Assembly: GCA_007117255.1 (NCBI GenBank)
Contig: SKGU01000310.1
Span: forward strand, 1-7,071
DNA length: 7,071 nt
From: Natronohydrobacter sp.
Lineage (GTDB): Bacteria; Pseudomonadota; Alphaproteobacteria; Rhodobacterales; Rhodobacteraceae
Direction of reading: 5' to 3'
The stretch's first letter is position 1, and every line of letters begins with the position of its first letter. The notes beneath the pieces are model-generated. The model was given only the letters and a program-made list of their open reading frames with translations. It was not told the origin of the DNA and searched no databases. Position numbers and translations under genes: made by a program. Shown one piece after another: positions 1-5,672 of the stretch.

Positions 1-13
1 AGAGATTGTTTTG

Positions 14-31
14 GCGGGCCTGATGGCCCGC
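14..31. other. Small hairpin just upstream of betA
   Basis: A perfect 7-bp stem (14-20 pairing with 25-31) closes a 4-nt TGAT loop, 25 bases before the betA start codon. No T-run follows on either strand, so it is not a standard intrinsic terminator. It may be an intercistronic hairpin between an upstream bet gene and betA, protecting or processing the mRNA; that role is inference. No coding sequence from an upstream gene can be recognised in bases 1-56. Confidence 0.4.
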
Positions 32-56
32 AGGCGCGCAAGAAGCGGGATTTCGG

Positions 57-1700
57 ATGCAAGAGGCGGATTTTATCGTCGTCGGTGCAGGCTCAGGCGG
101 TTGTGCTGTGACCTACCGGCTTGCCGAGGCTGGCCATTCGGTGCTGGTCGTGGAAGCGGGCGGCACCGATGCCGGCCCTTTCATCCAGATGCCCGGCGCG
201 CTGTCTTACCCGATGAACATGCGCCGCTATGACTGGGGCTTTCAGTCCGAGCCAGAGCCGTACCTGGGGGGGCGCGTGCTGGCCTGCCCGCGTGGGCGGG
301 TGATCGGTGGATCATCCAGTATCAATGGGATGGTCTATGTGCGCGGTCATGCCCGCGACTACGACCATTGGGCGGAAAGCGGCGCGCAGGGTTGGGGTTT
401 TGCGGATGTGCTGCCCTATTTCCAGCGTATGGAAGATTGGCACGGGGGCGACGCTTCGCAATGGCGCGGCAAGGGCGGGCCGCTGCATGTCAGCCGTGGC
501 AAGCGTGACAATCCGCTGTTTGATGCCTTCATCGAGGCCGGACGTCAGGCGGGTTATCCTGTCACCCCGGATTACAACGGCGCGCAGCAGGAAGGTTTCG
601 GCGCAATGGAGGCTACGATCTGGCAGGGCCAACGCTGGTCTGCCGCACGCGCCTATCTGCGCCCGGCGCTCGCCACGGGGCGCGCGACACTGGTGCGTGG
701 TGACGTGGCCGAAGTCACATTCGATGAGGCCAACCGCGCCACGGGGGTCAGGTTGCAAGATGGCCGCATCCTCAAGGCGCGTGCGGAAGTTGTGCTTGCG
801 GCTTCCTCCATCAACACACCGAAACTGCTGATGCTGTCAGGCATTGGTCCTGCCGCTCATCTGGCGGAACACGGGATTCAGACCCGTGCCGACCGCGCAG
901 GTGTGGGCCAGAACCTGCAGGATCATCTTGAGCTTTACCTGCAATATGCCGCGCGTCTTCCGATCACGTTGTTCAAATATTGGAACCTGCCCGGCAAGGC
1001 CTGGGTCGGCGCGCAATGGCTGTTCGCGCGCAAGGGGCCGGGCGCGTCCAATCAGTTCGAAGCCTGTGCATTCATTCGCTCCCGCGCCGGGCTGGATTAT
1101 CCCGATATTCAGTATCATTTCCTGCCCATTGCCGTGCGCTATGACGGCAAGGCGGTCGCCGAAGGTCATGGTTTCCAGACCCATGTCGGCCCGATGCGGT
1201 CGAAAAGTCGTGGCTGGGTGAAGCTGCGCTCAAACCGGTCCGAGGACGCCCCGCGCATACAGTTCAACTACATGAGCCACCCCGATGACTGGGAGGAGTT
1301 CCGCACCTGCATTCGCCTGACCCGCGAGATCATGGGGCAGGCGGCCTTCGCGCCCTATCTGCGCCACGAAATCCAGCCGGGGCCAGAGGTGCAGGACGAT
1401 GCCGCCATGGATGATTTTATCCGTGCCCATGTCGAGAGCGCCTACCACCCCTGCGGCACGGCCAGAATGGGACGACGCGATGACCCGATGGCGGTGGTCG
1501 ACCCGCAAGGCCGGGTGATCGGCGTGGACGGGCTGCGCGTGGCCGACAGTTCAGTCTTTCCGCGTATCACCAATGGCAATCTCAACGCGCCCTCGATCAT
1601 GACAGGCGAAAAGATCGCCGATCACATTCTGGGACGTCGGCTGCCGAGCGCCAATCTGGAACCCTGGGTTCATCCCGACTGGGCAGTGGCGCAACGCTAG
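57..1700 (+). CDS. betA: Choline dehydrogenase (GMC oxidoreductase)
   Basis: The protein has 547 residues, close to the 556 of E. coli BetA. This FAD enzyme oxidises choline to betaine aldehyde, the first step of glycine betaine osmoprotectant synthesis, and usually associates with the inner membrane. The N-terminal FAD motif GAGSGG lies at residues 10-15 with the ribose-binding Glu at 33. The first GMC signature is at about 80-97 (GGSSSINGMVYVRG region) and the second at about 248-264 (SINTPKLLMLSG). Active-site residues of the choline oxidase/dehydrogenase group are present: His464 in YHPCGTARMG and Asn510 in NGNLNAPS. The segment MPGALSYPMN...YDWGF at 45-62 is typical of BetA rather than other GMC alcohol dehydrogenases. 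ATG at 57 begins right at the FAD motif, as expected; the ribosome binding site is weak (GGGA, 47-50). Betaine aldehyde dehydrogenase (betB) or betI probably lies just upstream. A related GMC dehydrogenase with another substrate is the only serious alternative. Confidence 0.9.
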   Translation: MQEADFIVVGAGSGGCAVTYRLAEAGHSVLVVEAGGTDAGPFIQMPGALSYPMNMRRYDWGFQSEPEPYLGGRVLACPRGRVIGGSSSINGMVYVRGHARDYDHWAESGAQGWGFADVLPYFQRMEDWHGGDASQWRGKGGPLHVSRGKRDNPLFDAFIEAGRQAGYPVTPDYNGAQQEGFGAMEATIWQGQRWSAARAYLRPALATGRATLVRGDVAEVTFDEANRATGVRLQDGRILKARAEVVLAASSINTPKLLMLSGIGPAAHLAEHGIQTRADRAGVGQNLQDHLELYLQYAARLPITLFKYWNLPGKAWVGAQWLFARKGPGASNQFEACAFIRSRAGLDYPDIQYHFLPIAVRYDGKAVAEGHGFQTHVGPMRSKSRGWVKLRSNRSEDAPRIQFNYMSHPDDWEEFRTCIRLTREIMGQAAFAPYLRHEIQPGPEVQDDAAMDDFIRAHVESAYHPCGTARMGRRDDPMAVVDPQGRVIGVDGLRVADSSVFPRITNGNLNAPSIMTGEKIADHILGRRLPSANLEPWVHPDWAVAQR

Positions 1701-1761
1701 GCTTCGCGCCGCAGGATGGGATGTCAGATGACGGTTTGTGGAGCCCTGAACGGACGGTCAA

Positions 1762-1792
1762 AAGAAAAGCCCCGCGCGGAATCAAGCCGCGC
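1762..1792 (-). terminator. Possible minus-strand terminator-like hairpin
   Basis: Read on the minus strand, a perfect 6-bp G+C stem (1792-1787 with 1779-1774) with a 7-nt loop is followed after GGGGC by TTTTCTTTT (1769-1761). The 5-nt gap before the T-run makes it a poor terminator. It would act as a backup behind the stronger minus-strand terminator at 1966-1997. It could also be read as part of the larger hairpin element next to it. Confidence 0.3.
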
Positions 1793-1799
1793 TTGCGCG

Positions 1800-1940
1800 C
1801 CGCCGCGCAGCGCCCGACCGCGGGGGGGCGCTCACTCCGGTCAGGCTTGGCAGTTTATGGTGCGGCATATTCCAACGGCTTTTACGGGCGCAACCGTGAG
1901 AAGCGCCCGCCCTGGGGGGCGGTCGGGCGCTGCGCGGCGG
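1800..1940. repeat. Long intergenic inverted repeat, hairpin-forming
   Basis: Bases 1800-1821 are the perfect reverse complement of 1919-1940 (22 of 22). Inside these arms, 1826-1832 pairs with 1902-1908, and CTCAC (1831-1835) is complementary to GTGAG (1896-1900), so the element can form a two-step rod with an apical loop of about 60 nt. Outside the arms, GCTTGCG (1791-1797) is nearly complementary to CGCAAAGC (1948-1955), which could extend the structure. No transposase, target-site duplication or T-run is seen. The form suits a dispersed REP- or MITE-like intergenic repeat, a structured RNA, or a bidirectional transcription barrier between convergent genes. Copy number cannot be judged from this window. 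Confidence 0.7.
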
Positions 1941-1965
1941 CTCCGTCCGCAAAGCAGCCCCTCGC

Positions 1966-1997
1966 AAAAAAGGACCACCCGCGCGCCGGGCCCTTCT
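1966..1997 (-). terminator. Intrinsic terminator of the minus-strand series
   Basis: On the minus strand, GGGCC (1993-1989) pairs with GGTCC (1976-1972) through one G-U pair, directly followed by six T (1971-1966). The stem can be extended by pairing AGAA (1997-1994) with part of the T-run. It lies about 55 bp past the TGA of the FAD reductase gene (2052-2054), the expected place for the end of that transcript. Confidence 0.65.
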
Positions 1998-2051
1998 GTC
2001 ATGCGTGAAATGTTCTGGCGCACCGGCTGGCCACGCGCTCTGGCCGTCGCT

Positions 2052-3269
2052 TCACACGCGCCCAAATCTCGATCTGAGGCGCTTCAGGCGTGCGCGCAGA
2101 TAGGGTCGCAGCAGCGACAACATGATCCTGGCGATCTTGGCGGGGGGAAATTCGCCGCGCAGGGTTGCGACAACAGCCTCTGATCCCAGCATGCCCATTC
2201 TGCGGACCGATCTGTCCCAGTCGGCAGGCTTATATCTTGCCGCACGGGTATTGACCAGAAATCCCCATTTATAGTCGCGCTTCAATTGGCGCCGACACTT
2301 GCGCTCATAAGTCCTGAGGGGCCCGTTTCGCCCAGTCCTGACGGCCTTGCCAAGCTGCACGCCCAGCATCCGGCCCAGGTCGATACAGACCCGAATGCCT
2401 TCGCCCACTGTCGGGGTCGCGAAATTCGCGCTGTCGCCCACTCGGATGACATTCCCGAAGACAAGCTGCTCGTCATAAGCGACCGACGGCAGGATGCCGC
2501 TATGGACCATAGGCTCGCCTTCCAGCGTCAGGCCCAGACGGTCAAGATAAGGCTGGTCACGCACGACCGCGTCCAGCATCTCGCGGGGGGATTTGTCGGT
2601 ATCTGGCTGGATGACACCCACACCCAAACGCAGAGTGCCATGGGCTGTGCCGAAGGCCCAGCCATAGCCCGCAGGAACCTTGCTGCCAAAGAAGATCACC
2701 CCGCGATTGGGCGCGTTCTGCCCCATCGGATATTCATATTCCGTACCCACGGCCAGGCGTGCAGGCTTCCGGGCAAGGCCGAGTGCTTCCAGCACAGCGA
2801 AATGCCAGCCAGAGCCATCGACGATATAGGTCGAGATCACAGTGTCATGCCCGGCCCCGCGCGCGCGGATCTTGCTTTCGTAAAGCCCATCCTCGCGTTG
2901 GCGCGTGGTCAGGAACTTGGTGCCCAGAAGCAGCCTGCGATCCTTGTGATCGGACTGTTGCGCCAGCCATTTATAGAGCTTCGGCGTGTCCAGAATTACG
3001 GGCACGGCATCGCCCATCGGAATGACTGTATGGGCAGTGTCCGAAAACGCCTCGCTGACATCAAGGCGGATATACATCCCCTCTGGAATACCCAGCCGGA
3101 CCACATCCTGCATCCAGCACCCACCAGAGGTGCGGATAGGAAGGCCAATCTCGTGATCCTGATGCACGATGATTGTGCTCACATCATCCGGCAGGGTCGC
3201 GGCCACAGACAGCCCCGCAGGCCCCCCCCCTACGATCAGCACGTCGCATCTGAGGGCGGTGGAATCCAT
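2052..3269 (-). CDS. Geranylgeranyl-reductase-like FAD-dependent oxidoreductase
   Basis: The 405-residue protein belongs to the FAD/NAD(P)-binding superfamily that includes geranylgeranyl reductases and flavin monooxygenases. The Rossmann motif VGGGPAG is at residues 13-19, the conserved DGSG at 151-154, and the second FAD motif at 278-292 (GDSANFATPTVGEGI), where the group-typical GD and the P-x-x-GEGI turn are clear. A Cys at 51 in SGGCW sits where some geranylgeranyl reductases have a conserved Cys, but the alignment is uncertain. The C-terminus (about 380-405) is strongly basic, rich in Arg and Leu, and might touch the membrane. ATG at 3269 was chosen because AAGGA lies 9 bases before it and the FAD motif starts at once. 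The frame stays open another 97 codons upstream, without family features. The substrate is unknown: an isoprenoid chain, a lipid, or a small hydroxylated compound. No carotenoid or bacteriochlorophyll genes are nearby, so a photosynthetic role is not indicated. Confidence 0.75.
   Translation of the reverse strand: MDSTALRCDVLIVGGGPAGLSVAATLPDDVSTIIVHQDHEIGLPIRTSGGCWMQDVVRLGIPEGMYIRLDVSEAFSDTAHTVIPMGDAVPVILDTPKLYKWLAQQSDHKDRRLLLGTKFLTTRQREDGLYESKIRARGAGHDTVISTYIVDGSGWHFAVLEALGLARKPARLAVGTEYEYPMGQNAPNRGVIFFGSKVPAGYGWAFGTAHGTLRLGVGVIQPDTDKSPREMLDAVVRDQPYLDRLGLTLEGEPMVHSGILPSVAYDEQLVFGNVIRVGDSANFATPTVGEGIRVCIDLGRMLGVQLGKAVRTGRNGPLRTYERKCRRQLKRDYKWGFLVNTRAARYKPADWDRSVRRMGMLGSEAVVATLRGEFPPAKIARIMLSLLRPYLRARLKRLRSRFGRV
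3222..3230 (-). repeat. Nine-G homopolymer in the FAD motif of the reductase
   Basis: Nine consecutive C on the plus strand (nine G on the coding strand) encode the three Gly of VGGGPAG near the reductase N-terminus. The length given here keeps the frame intact. Such runs are prone to slippage and to sequencing error. Confidence 0.85.
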
Positions 3270-3317
3270 ATCGGCAAGTCCTTGAAAAAATCGCATTCCA
3301 GCCGCAAACAATCGGGC

Positions 3318-3331
3318 CTTGGCGCACCAAG
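3318..3331. other. Short perfect hairpin before the reductase
   Basis: CTTGG and CCAAG form a perfect 5-bp stem with a 4-nt loop, placed just after the TAA (3332-3334) of the possible small ORF and about 50 bp before the reductase start. No T-run follows on the minus strand. The short stem could be chance. Confidence 0.3.
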
Positions 3332-3496
3332 TTACAGCCGCAGCCTGTGGTTGTCTAGTTGCGCGGCTGCAAATGCGCCGATGGGTCGGTTGGTGAATCC
3401 CTGGTGCCGAAAAGCTGACACGCGCTCTGTCAGTTGCGCATGCATTTGATCCCACAGTCCGACAGAGTGATCCATGCGCCTGATGGACCGGCGCAT
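3332..3496 (-). CDS. Possible 54-residue small protein, unrecognised
   Basis: This short minus-strand ORF lies between the SRAP gene and the FAD reductase. ATG at 3496 is preceded by AAAGGGG (3510-3504) with 7 bases between, a good ribosome binding site; an in-frame GTG lies just before it (3499-3497), and an in-frame TGA lies a few codons further up. The product begins MRRSIRRMDHSVGLWDQMHA and ends NHRLRL. It has no membrane segment and no signal peptide, and I recognise no family. It would start 44 bases after the SRAP stop and end 62 bases before the reductase start, so it could be a cistron of the same transcript. The strongest alternative is that it is a leader ORF, or chance, in a structured untranslated region, because two competing hairpins overlap it. 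Codon bias is only moderate. Confidence 0.25.
   Translation of the reverse strand: MRRSIRRMDHSVGLWDQMHAQLTERVSAFRHQGFTNRPIGAFAAAQLDNHRLRL
3410..3467 (-). promoter_or_regulatory. Attenuator-like pair of competing hairpins
   Basis: In a minus-strand transcript, CTCTGTC (3467-3461) can pair perfectly with GACAGAG (3431-3425). Alternatively CTGACA (3433-3428) pairs perfectly with TGTCAG (3420-3415), and that second stem is followed by C and four T (3413-3410). The two stems share bases 3428-3431, so they exclude each other, as an antiterminator and a terminator do. The stems are short (7 and 6 bp) and the T-run is weak, so chance is a real possibility. The target would be the FAD reductase gene at 3269. 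Confidence 0.25.
3474..3496. other. 7-bp inverted repeat at the small-ORF start
   Basis: ATGCGCC (3474-3480) is the perfect reverse complement of GGCGCAT (3490-3496), with a 9-base spacer. In a minus-strand transcript this hairpin would hide the ATG of the possible small ORF. It could equally be an operator or a chance match in G+C-rich DNA. Confidence 0.3.
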
Positions 3497-3540
3497 CACG
3501 GGGCCCCTTTGTCACGCGATTGCGGCTAGGGTCGACTGTG

Positions 3541-4206
3541 CTAAAGCTGCAAGGCTTCAATCAATTCGGGCCCGGTCGCGCGGCTGGAATTGATGCGCGT
3601 GTCGACGCGGTGCCACTCTAGCGCAGCATCTGGTGCGGCCTTCATCAGACGCGCAGCCCCATGGCCTGCTTCGCCAAGCCATAGCGGCCAGTCATCTGGT
3701 GCTATGATCACCGGCATCCGGTGGTGGATTTGTGCCATATCGGGGCTGGCCGCACAGGTGACGATGGCGCAACTGACATGGCGGGTGTCGCCATGTTCCC
3801 AGACTTGCCAGACACCGGCAAATGCCAGACATTCTCCCTGCGCAGGTCGGATATACCATGGCAAACGATTGCCCGCCGCGTCTTTCGTCCATTCAAAGAA
3901 ACCTGAAGCCGGGATCAGGCAGCGCCGCATCCGTGCGGCTTGGGCGAATGCGGGCTTGGTCGCGATTGTTTCGGCTCGCGCATTGATCAGCAGCGGCCCA
4001 TCGCCTTCATGCTTGTACCAATGTGGCAAGAAGCCCCAGCGCATTGCGCCAAGATGGCGCGTTCCGCCAGTGCTAAGCACAGCGGCAACAGGCTGCGTCG
4101 GGCAGATATTGTGGCGCGGCACCGGGGGCAGATCATTCGCGGGCTGCGCTGAAAACATGCGCGCAACTGCGTCATCGGGCAGGGTTATGGCAAATCGTCC
4201 GCACAT
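3541..4206 (-). CDS. SRAP-domain abasic-site DNA crosslinking protein (YedK/HMCES family)
   Basis: The 221-residue protein is one complete SRAP domain, the same length class as E. coli YedK. Family members bind abasic sites in single-stranded DNA and form a stable thiazolidine DNA-protein crosslink through Cys2, shielding the site from error-prone processing; they may also self-release. All key positions are visible: MCGRF at 1-5 with Cys2 exposed after Met removal, Asn75 in LLINARAET, Glu105 in SGFFEW, and the active-site His in IHHRMP (160-165). The start is fixed because Cys2 must follow the initiating Met. The gene begins 13 bases after the DMT transporter stop, and a weak AGG ribosome binding site overlaps that junction, so the two are translated from one mRNA. 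The older name, SOS response-associated peptidase, implies damage control, but I see no LexA-type GTTC-N7-GTTC box upstream of this gene, the transporter or the thioesterase. Confidence 0.93.
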   Translation of the reverse strand: MCGRFAITLPDDAVARMFSAQPANDLPPVPRHNICPTQPVAAVLSTGGTRHLGAMRWGFLPHWYKHEGDGPLLINARAETIATKPAFAQAARMRRCLIPASGFFEWTKDAAGNRLPWYIRPAQGECLAFAGVWQVWEHGDTRHVSCAIVTCAASPDMAQIHHRMPVIIAPDDWPLWLGEAGHGAARLMKAAPDAALEWHRVDTRINSSRATGPELIEALQL

Positions 4207-4219
4207 GGGCGCAAACCTA

Positions 4220-5122
4220 TCAGGCCACGGCCTGCCCGCGAACCCCCTTGCGACGTGCCAGCATCAGACCGGCCACGATGATTGCCAGCGCCAGCAGATA
4301 GCGCGCGGCCAGTGGCTCGCCCAGAAAGGCCACGCCCAGTGCCAGCGACCAGACCGGCACATGGTAATTGACCTGCGCCAGAAAACTCGGCCCGGCAGAC
4401 CGGATGATCTTGACCAGCAGAAGCGTCGCCAGCCCGGTGGGCATCAGCCCCAGATAGACCACTGCCAGCAAAGGCCGCGCCTCTGGCATAGTGGGCACGC
4501 CCTCAATCGCCAGCGCGACAGGCACCATCAGCAGGCTGGCCAGCGATAACGCCCAGACGCCAAAGCCCACCGGGTGCACCTCCGGGCAGCGCCGCGTCAC
4601 GATAGAGCCTGCTGCATAGCACAGCGCCGCACCCAGACAGCCCAATTGCGCCACGCGTTCGAAATCCGAGCCCGTGCGCGCCAGCACCCCCGGCCCGATC
4701 AGTACCGCCACCCCGACCAGCCCCAGCGCGAAGCCAAGCGCCTTGGGCCGCGTCAACTGCTCGCCCGCGACAAAGGCATGCGCCATGCCCAGCACGAACA
4801 GCGGAATCGCCGCCATGGTGATGCCCGCAAAGCCGGATGTGACATGCTGTTGCGACCAGCTGAGCAGAAAGAAGGGCGCGGCATTCGACAGCACGGCCAT
4901 TGCCGCGGCAAAAGCCATGACCGTGCCCGACACGCGCAGCCGCACGCCCATCACCAGCGCTACGCCCAGAAGCGTCAGCGCCCCGATCACGATGCGCACA
5001 GCCGCGACCCAAAGCGGCGCGAAGCCTTCCAGCGCGATGGTCACACCCGGAAAGGACGCGCCCCAGATCAGACCAAGGGCGATCAGCGCGATCCAGTTCG
5101 CTTTTGTGGGGGGCTGCGGCAT
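4220..5122 (-). CDS. EamA/DMT-family transporter
   Basis: This 300-residue inner-membrane protein has the two-fold EamA architecture of the drug/metabolite transporter superfamily, with ten predicted membrane segments at roughly 10-30, 37-59, 66-87, 95-118, 128-147, 157-175, 187-206, 217-238, 248-268 and 273-290. The start of the first repeat, LGLIWGASFPGVTIAL (16-31), and the end of the second, LGEPLAARYLLALAIIVAGL (267-286), match the family's conserved GLIWG...F and GEP...G patterns. A basic tail (RRKGVRG, 290-296) follows the last helix. Members export amino acids, their derivatives or other small metabolites; the substrate cannot be read from sequence. The ribosome binding site is poor. 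A weak promoter-like pair on the minus strand (TGGACA at 5177-5172, AATACT at 5156-5151, spacing 15) lies in the 63-bp gap after the thioesterase, so the gene may have its own start as well as read-through. It is tightly linked to the SRAP gene downstream. Confidence 0.9.
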   Translation of the reverse strand: MPQPPTKANWIALIALGLIWGASFPGVTIALEGFAPLWVAAVRIVIGALTLLGVALVMGVRLRVSGTVMAFAAAMAVLSNAAPFFLLSWSQQHVTSGFAGITMAAIPLFVLGMAHAFVAGEQLTRPKALGFALGLVGVAVLIGPGVLARTGSDFERVAQLGCLGAALCYAAGSIVTRRCPEVHPVGFGVWALSLASLLMVPVALAIEGVPTMPEARPLLAVVYLGLMPTGLATLLLVKIIRSAGPSFLAQVNYHVPVWSLALGVAFLGEPLAARYLLALAIIVAGLMLARRKGVRGQAVA

Positions 5123-5185
5123 GGCGGACTCGTAGGTTGTGAACTTGTGCAGTATTCCGCCCTGCGCGCGCTGTCCAGCCCCCCC

Positions 5186-5590
5186 TTACACCCCGATCAT
5201 TGTGCCTTGCAGCAAGGCTACGGGTTTGCGCTGCGCGCCTGTCAGCGCGAAGACTTCAGCGCGCACCACGGTCAGCCTGCGTCCAGCGCGGACCACCTCG
5301 CCCACGGCTTCAATCTGATCACCGATTGTGGGCGAGAGCAGGTTGATTTTTATTTCGGCTGTCATGACTTCCTGCCCTTCGGGCATTTGTGTCAGCGCTG
5401 CATAGCCCGCCGCCGAATCGCCCAGTGCAAAGGCCACAGCCGCATGCGCGGCCCCGTGTTGCTGGCCAAAAGCGGGCAGCAAGGGCGCCCGGATCACGCA
5501 GGCCCCATCCGTTGCACGGGCCAGATATGCCCCAAGACTGGCCATCATGCTTTGTCTGGCAAAACTCTCTGCGATGCGCGGGTCGATCAT
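5186..5590 (-). CDS. PaaI-type hotdog-fold thioesterase
   Basis: The 134-residue protein has the size and layout of single-domain PaaI/YbgC-like acyl-CoA thioesterases, which hydrolyse acyl- or aryl-CoA thioesters and work as dimers or tetramers. The hotdog core helix carries QHGAAHAAVAFALGDSAAG at about 44-62. The family motif HGG...D is present as His45-Gly46-Ala47 with the probable catalytic Asp at 58, so the second Gly is replaced by Ala. The later strand AEIKINLLSP (78-87) matches the conserved E-x-K-x-N-F/L-L-x-P element. I chose ATG at 5590 because AAGGAGG lies 7 bases upstream, a near-perfect ribosome binding site; the frame stays open to an ATG at 5674, but that extension overlaps the deoA start and looks non-coding. 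It is divergent from deoA across 82 bp and is the first gene of the minus-strand series. The natural substrate is unknown; no phenylacetate genes are in view. Confidence 0.82.
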   Translation of the reverse strand: MIDPRIAESFARQSMMASLGAYLARATDGACVIRAPLLPAFGQQHGAAHAAVAFALGDSAAGYAALTQMPEGQEVMTAEIKINLLSPTIGDQIEAVGEVVRAGRRLTVVRAEVFALTGAQRKPVALLQGTMIGV

Positions 5591-5611
5591 GGGCCGTCCT
5601 CCTTGCGTCAG

Positions 5612-5644
5612 AGCCTTGCCTTTGCCCGCGCGAAAGGCAAGGCT
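5612..5644. promoter_or_regulatory. Perfect 12-bp inverted repeat in the divergent promoter
   Basis: AGCCTTGCCTTT (5612-5623) is the exact reverse complement of AAAGGCAAGGCT (5633-5644), with a 9-base G+C-rich spacer. It sits in the 82-bp gap between the divergently transcribed thioesterase and deoA, ending 21 bases before the thioesterase start on one side and 28 before the deoA start on the other. It could be an operator for a dimeric regulator acting on both genes, or a hairpin in the thioesterase leader close to its ribosome binding site. No T-run follows on either strand, so it is not an intrinsic terminator. Confidence 0.6.
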
Positions 5645-5672
5645 GAAGCACAGATCAAAGAAGGGACGCGCC

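Larger units (their letters stand above)
1701..2051. other. Gene-free convergent intergenic region
   Basis: These 351 bp separate the 3' ends of betA (+) and the FAD reductase (-). I find no credible gene. Open frames of 95 and 155 codons cross it on the plus strand, but their predicted products are arginine-, alanine- and proline-rich low-complexity chains, the usual by-product of G+C-rich non-coding DNA. It holds a small hairpin (1774-1792), a long inverted repeat (1800-1940) and a minus-strand terminator (1966-1997). No obvious plus-strand terminator for betA with a T-run is visible. Confidence 0.8.

Noticed and set aside
11..232. 73-codon plus-strand ORF overlapping the start of betA
   Set aside because: It is an out-of-frame shadow of betA with an arginine-rich, featureless product.
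1716..2183. Plus-strand ORFs (155 and 95 codons) in the convergent gap
   Set aside because: They run through the inverted repeat, the minus-strand terminator and, for the longer one, the reductase 3' end; their products are low-complexity and have no clear ribosome binding site.
2286..3449. 387-codon plus-strand ORF opposite the reductase
   Set aside because: It is the antisense frame of a gene with clear FAD motifs; such long antisense frames are common in G+C-rich genes.
3270..3560. 97-residue N-terminal extension of the FAD reductase
   Set aside because: The Rossmann motif expected near the N-terminus begins only after the ATG at 3269, which has a good AAGGA site; the extension overlaps the SRAP 3' end and has no family features.
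5123..5185. LexA (SOS) box ahead of the transporter-SRAP pair
   Set aside because: A GTTC occurs in the minus-strand leader, but no second GTTC/GATC half-site lies seven bases away.
5547..5672. 42-codon upstream extension of deoA
   Set aside because: It would run into the thioesterase gene and through the palindrome; the ATG at 5673 has a ribosome binding site and gives the normal DeoA N-terminus.
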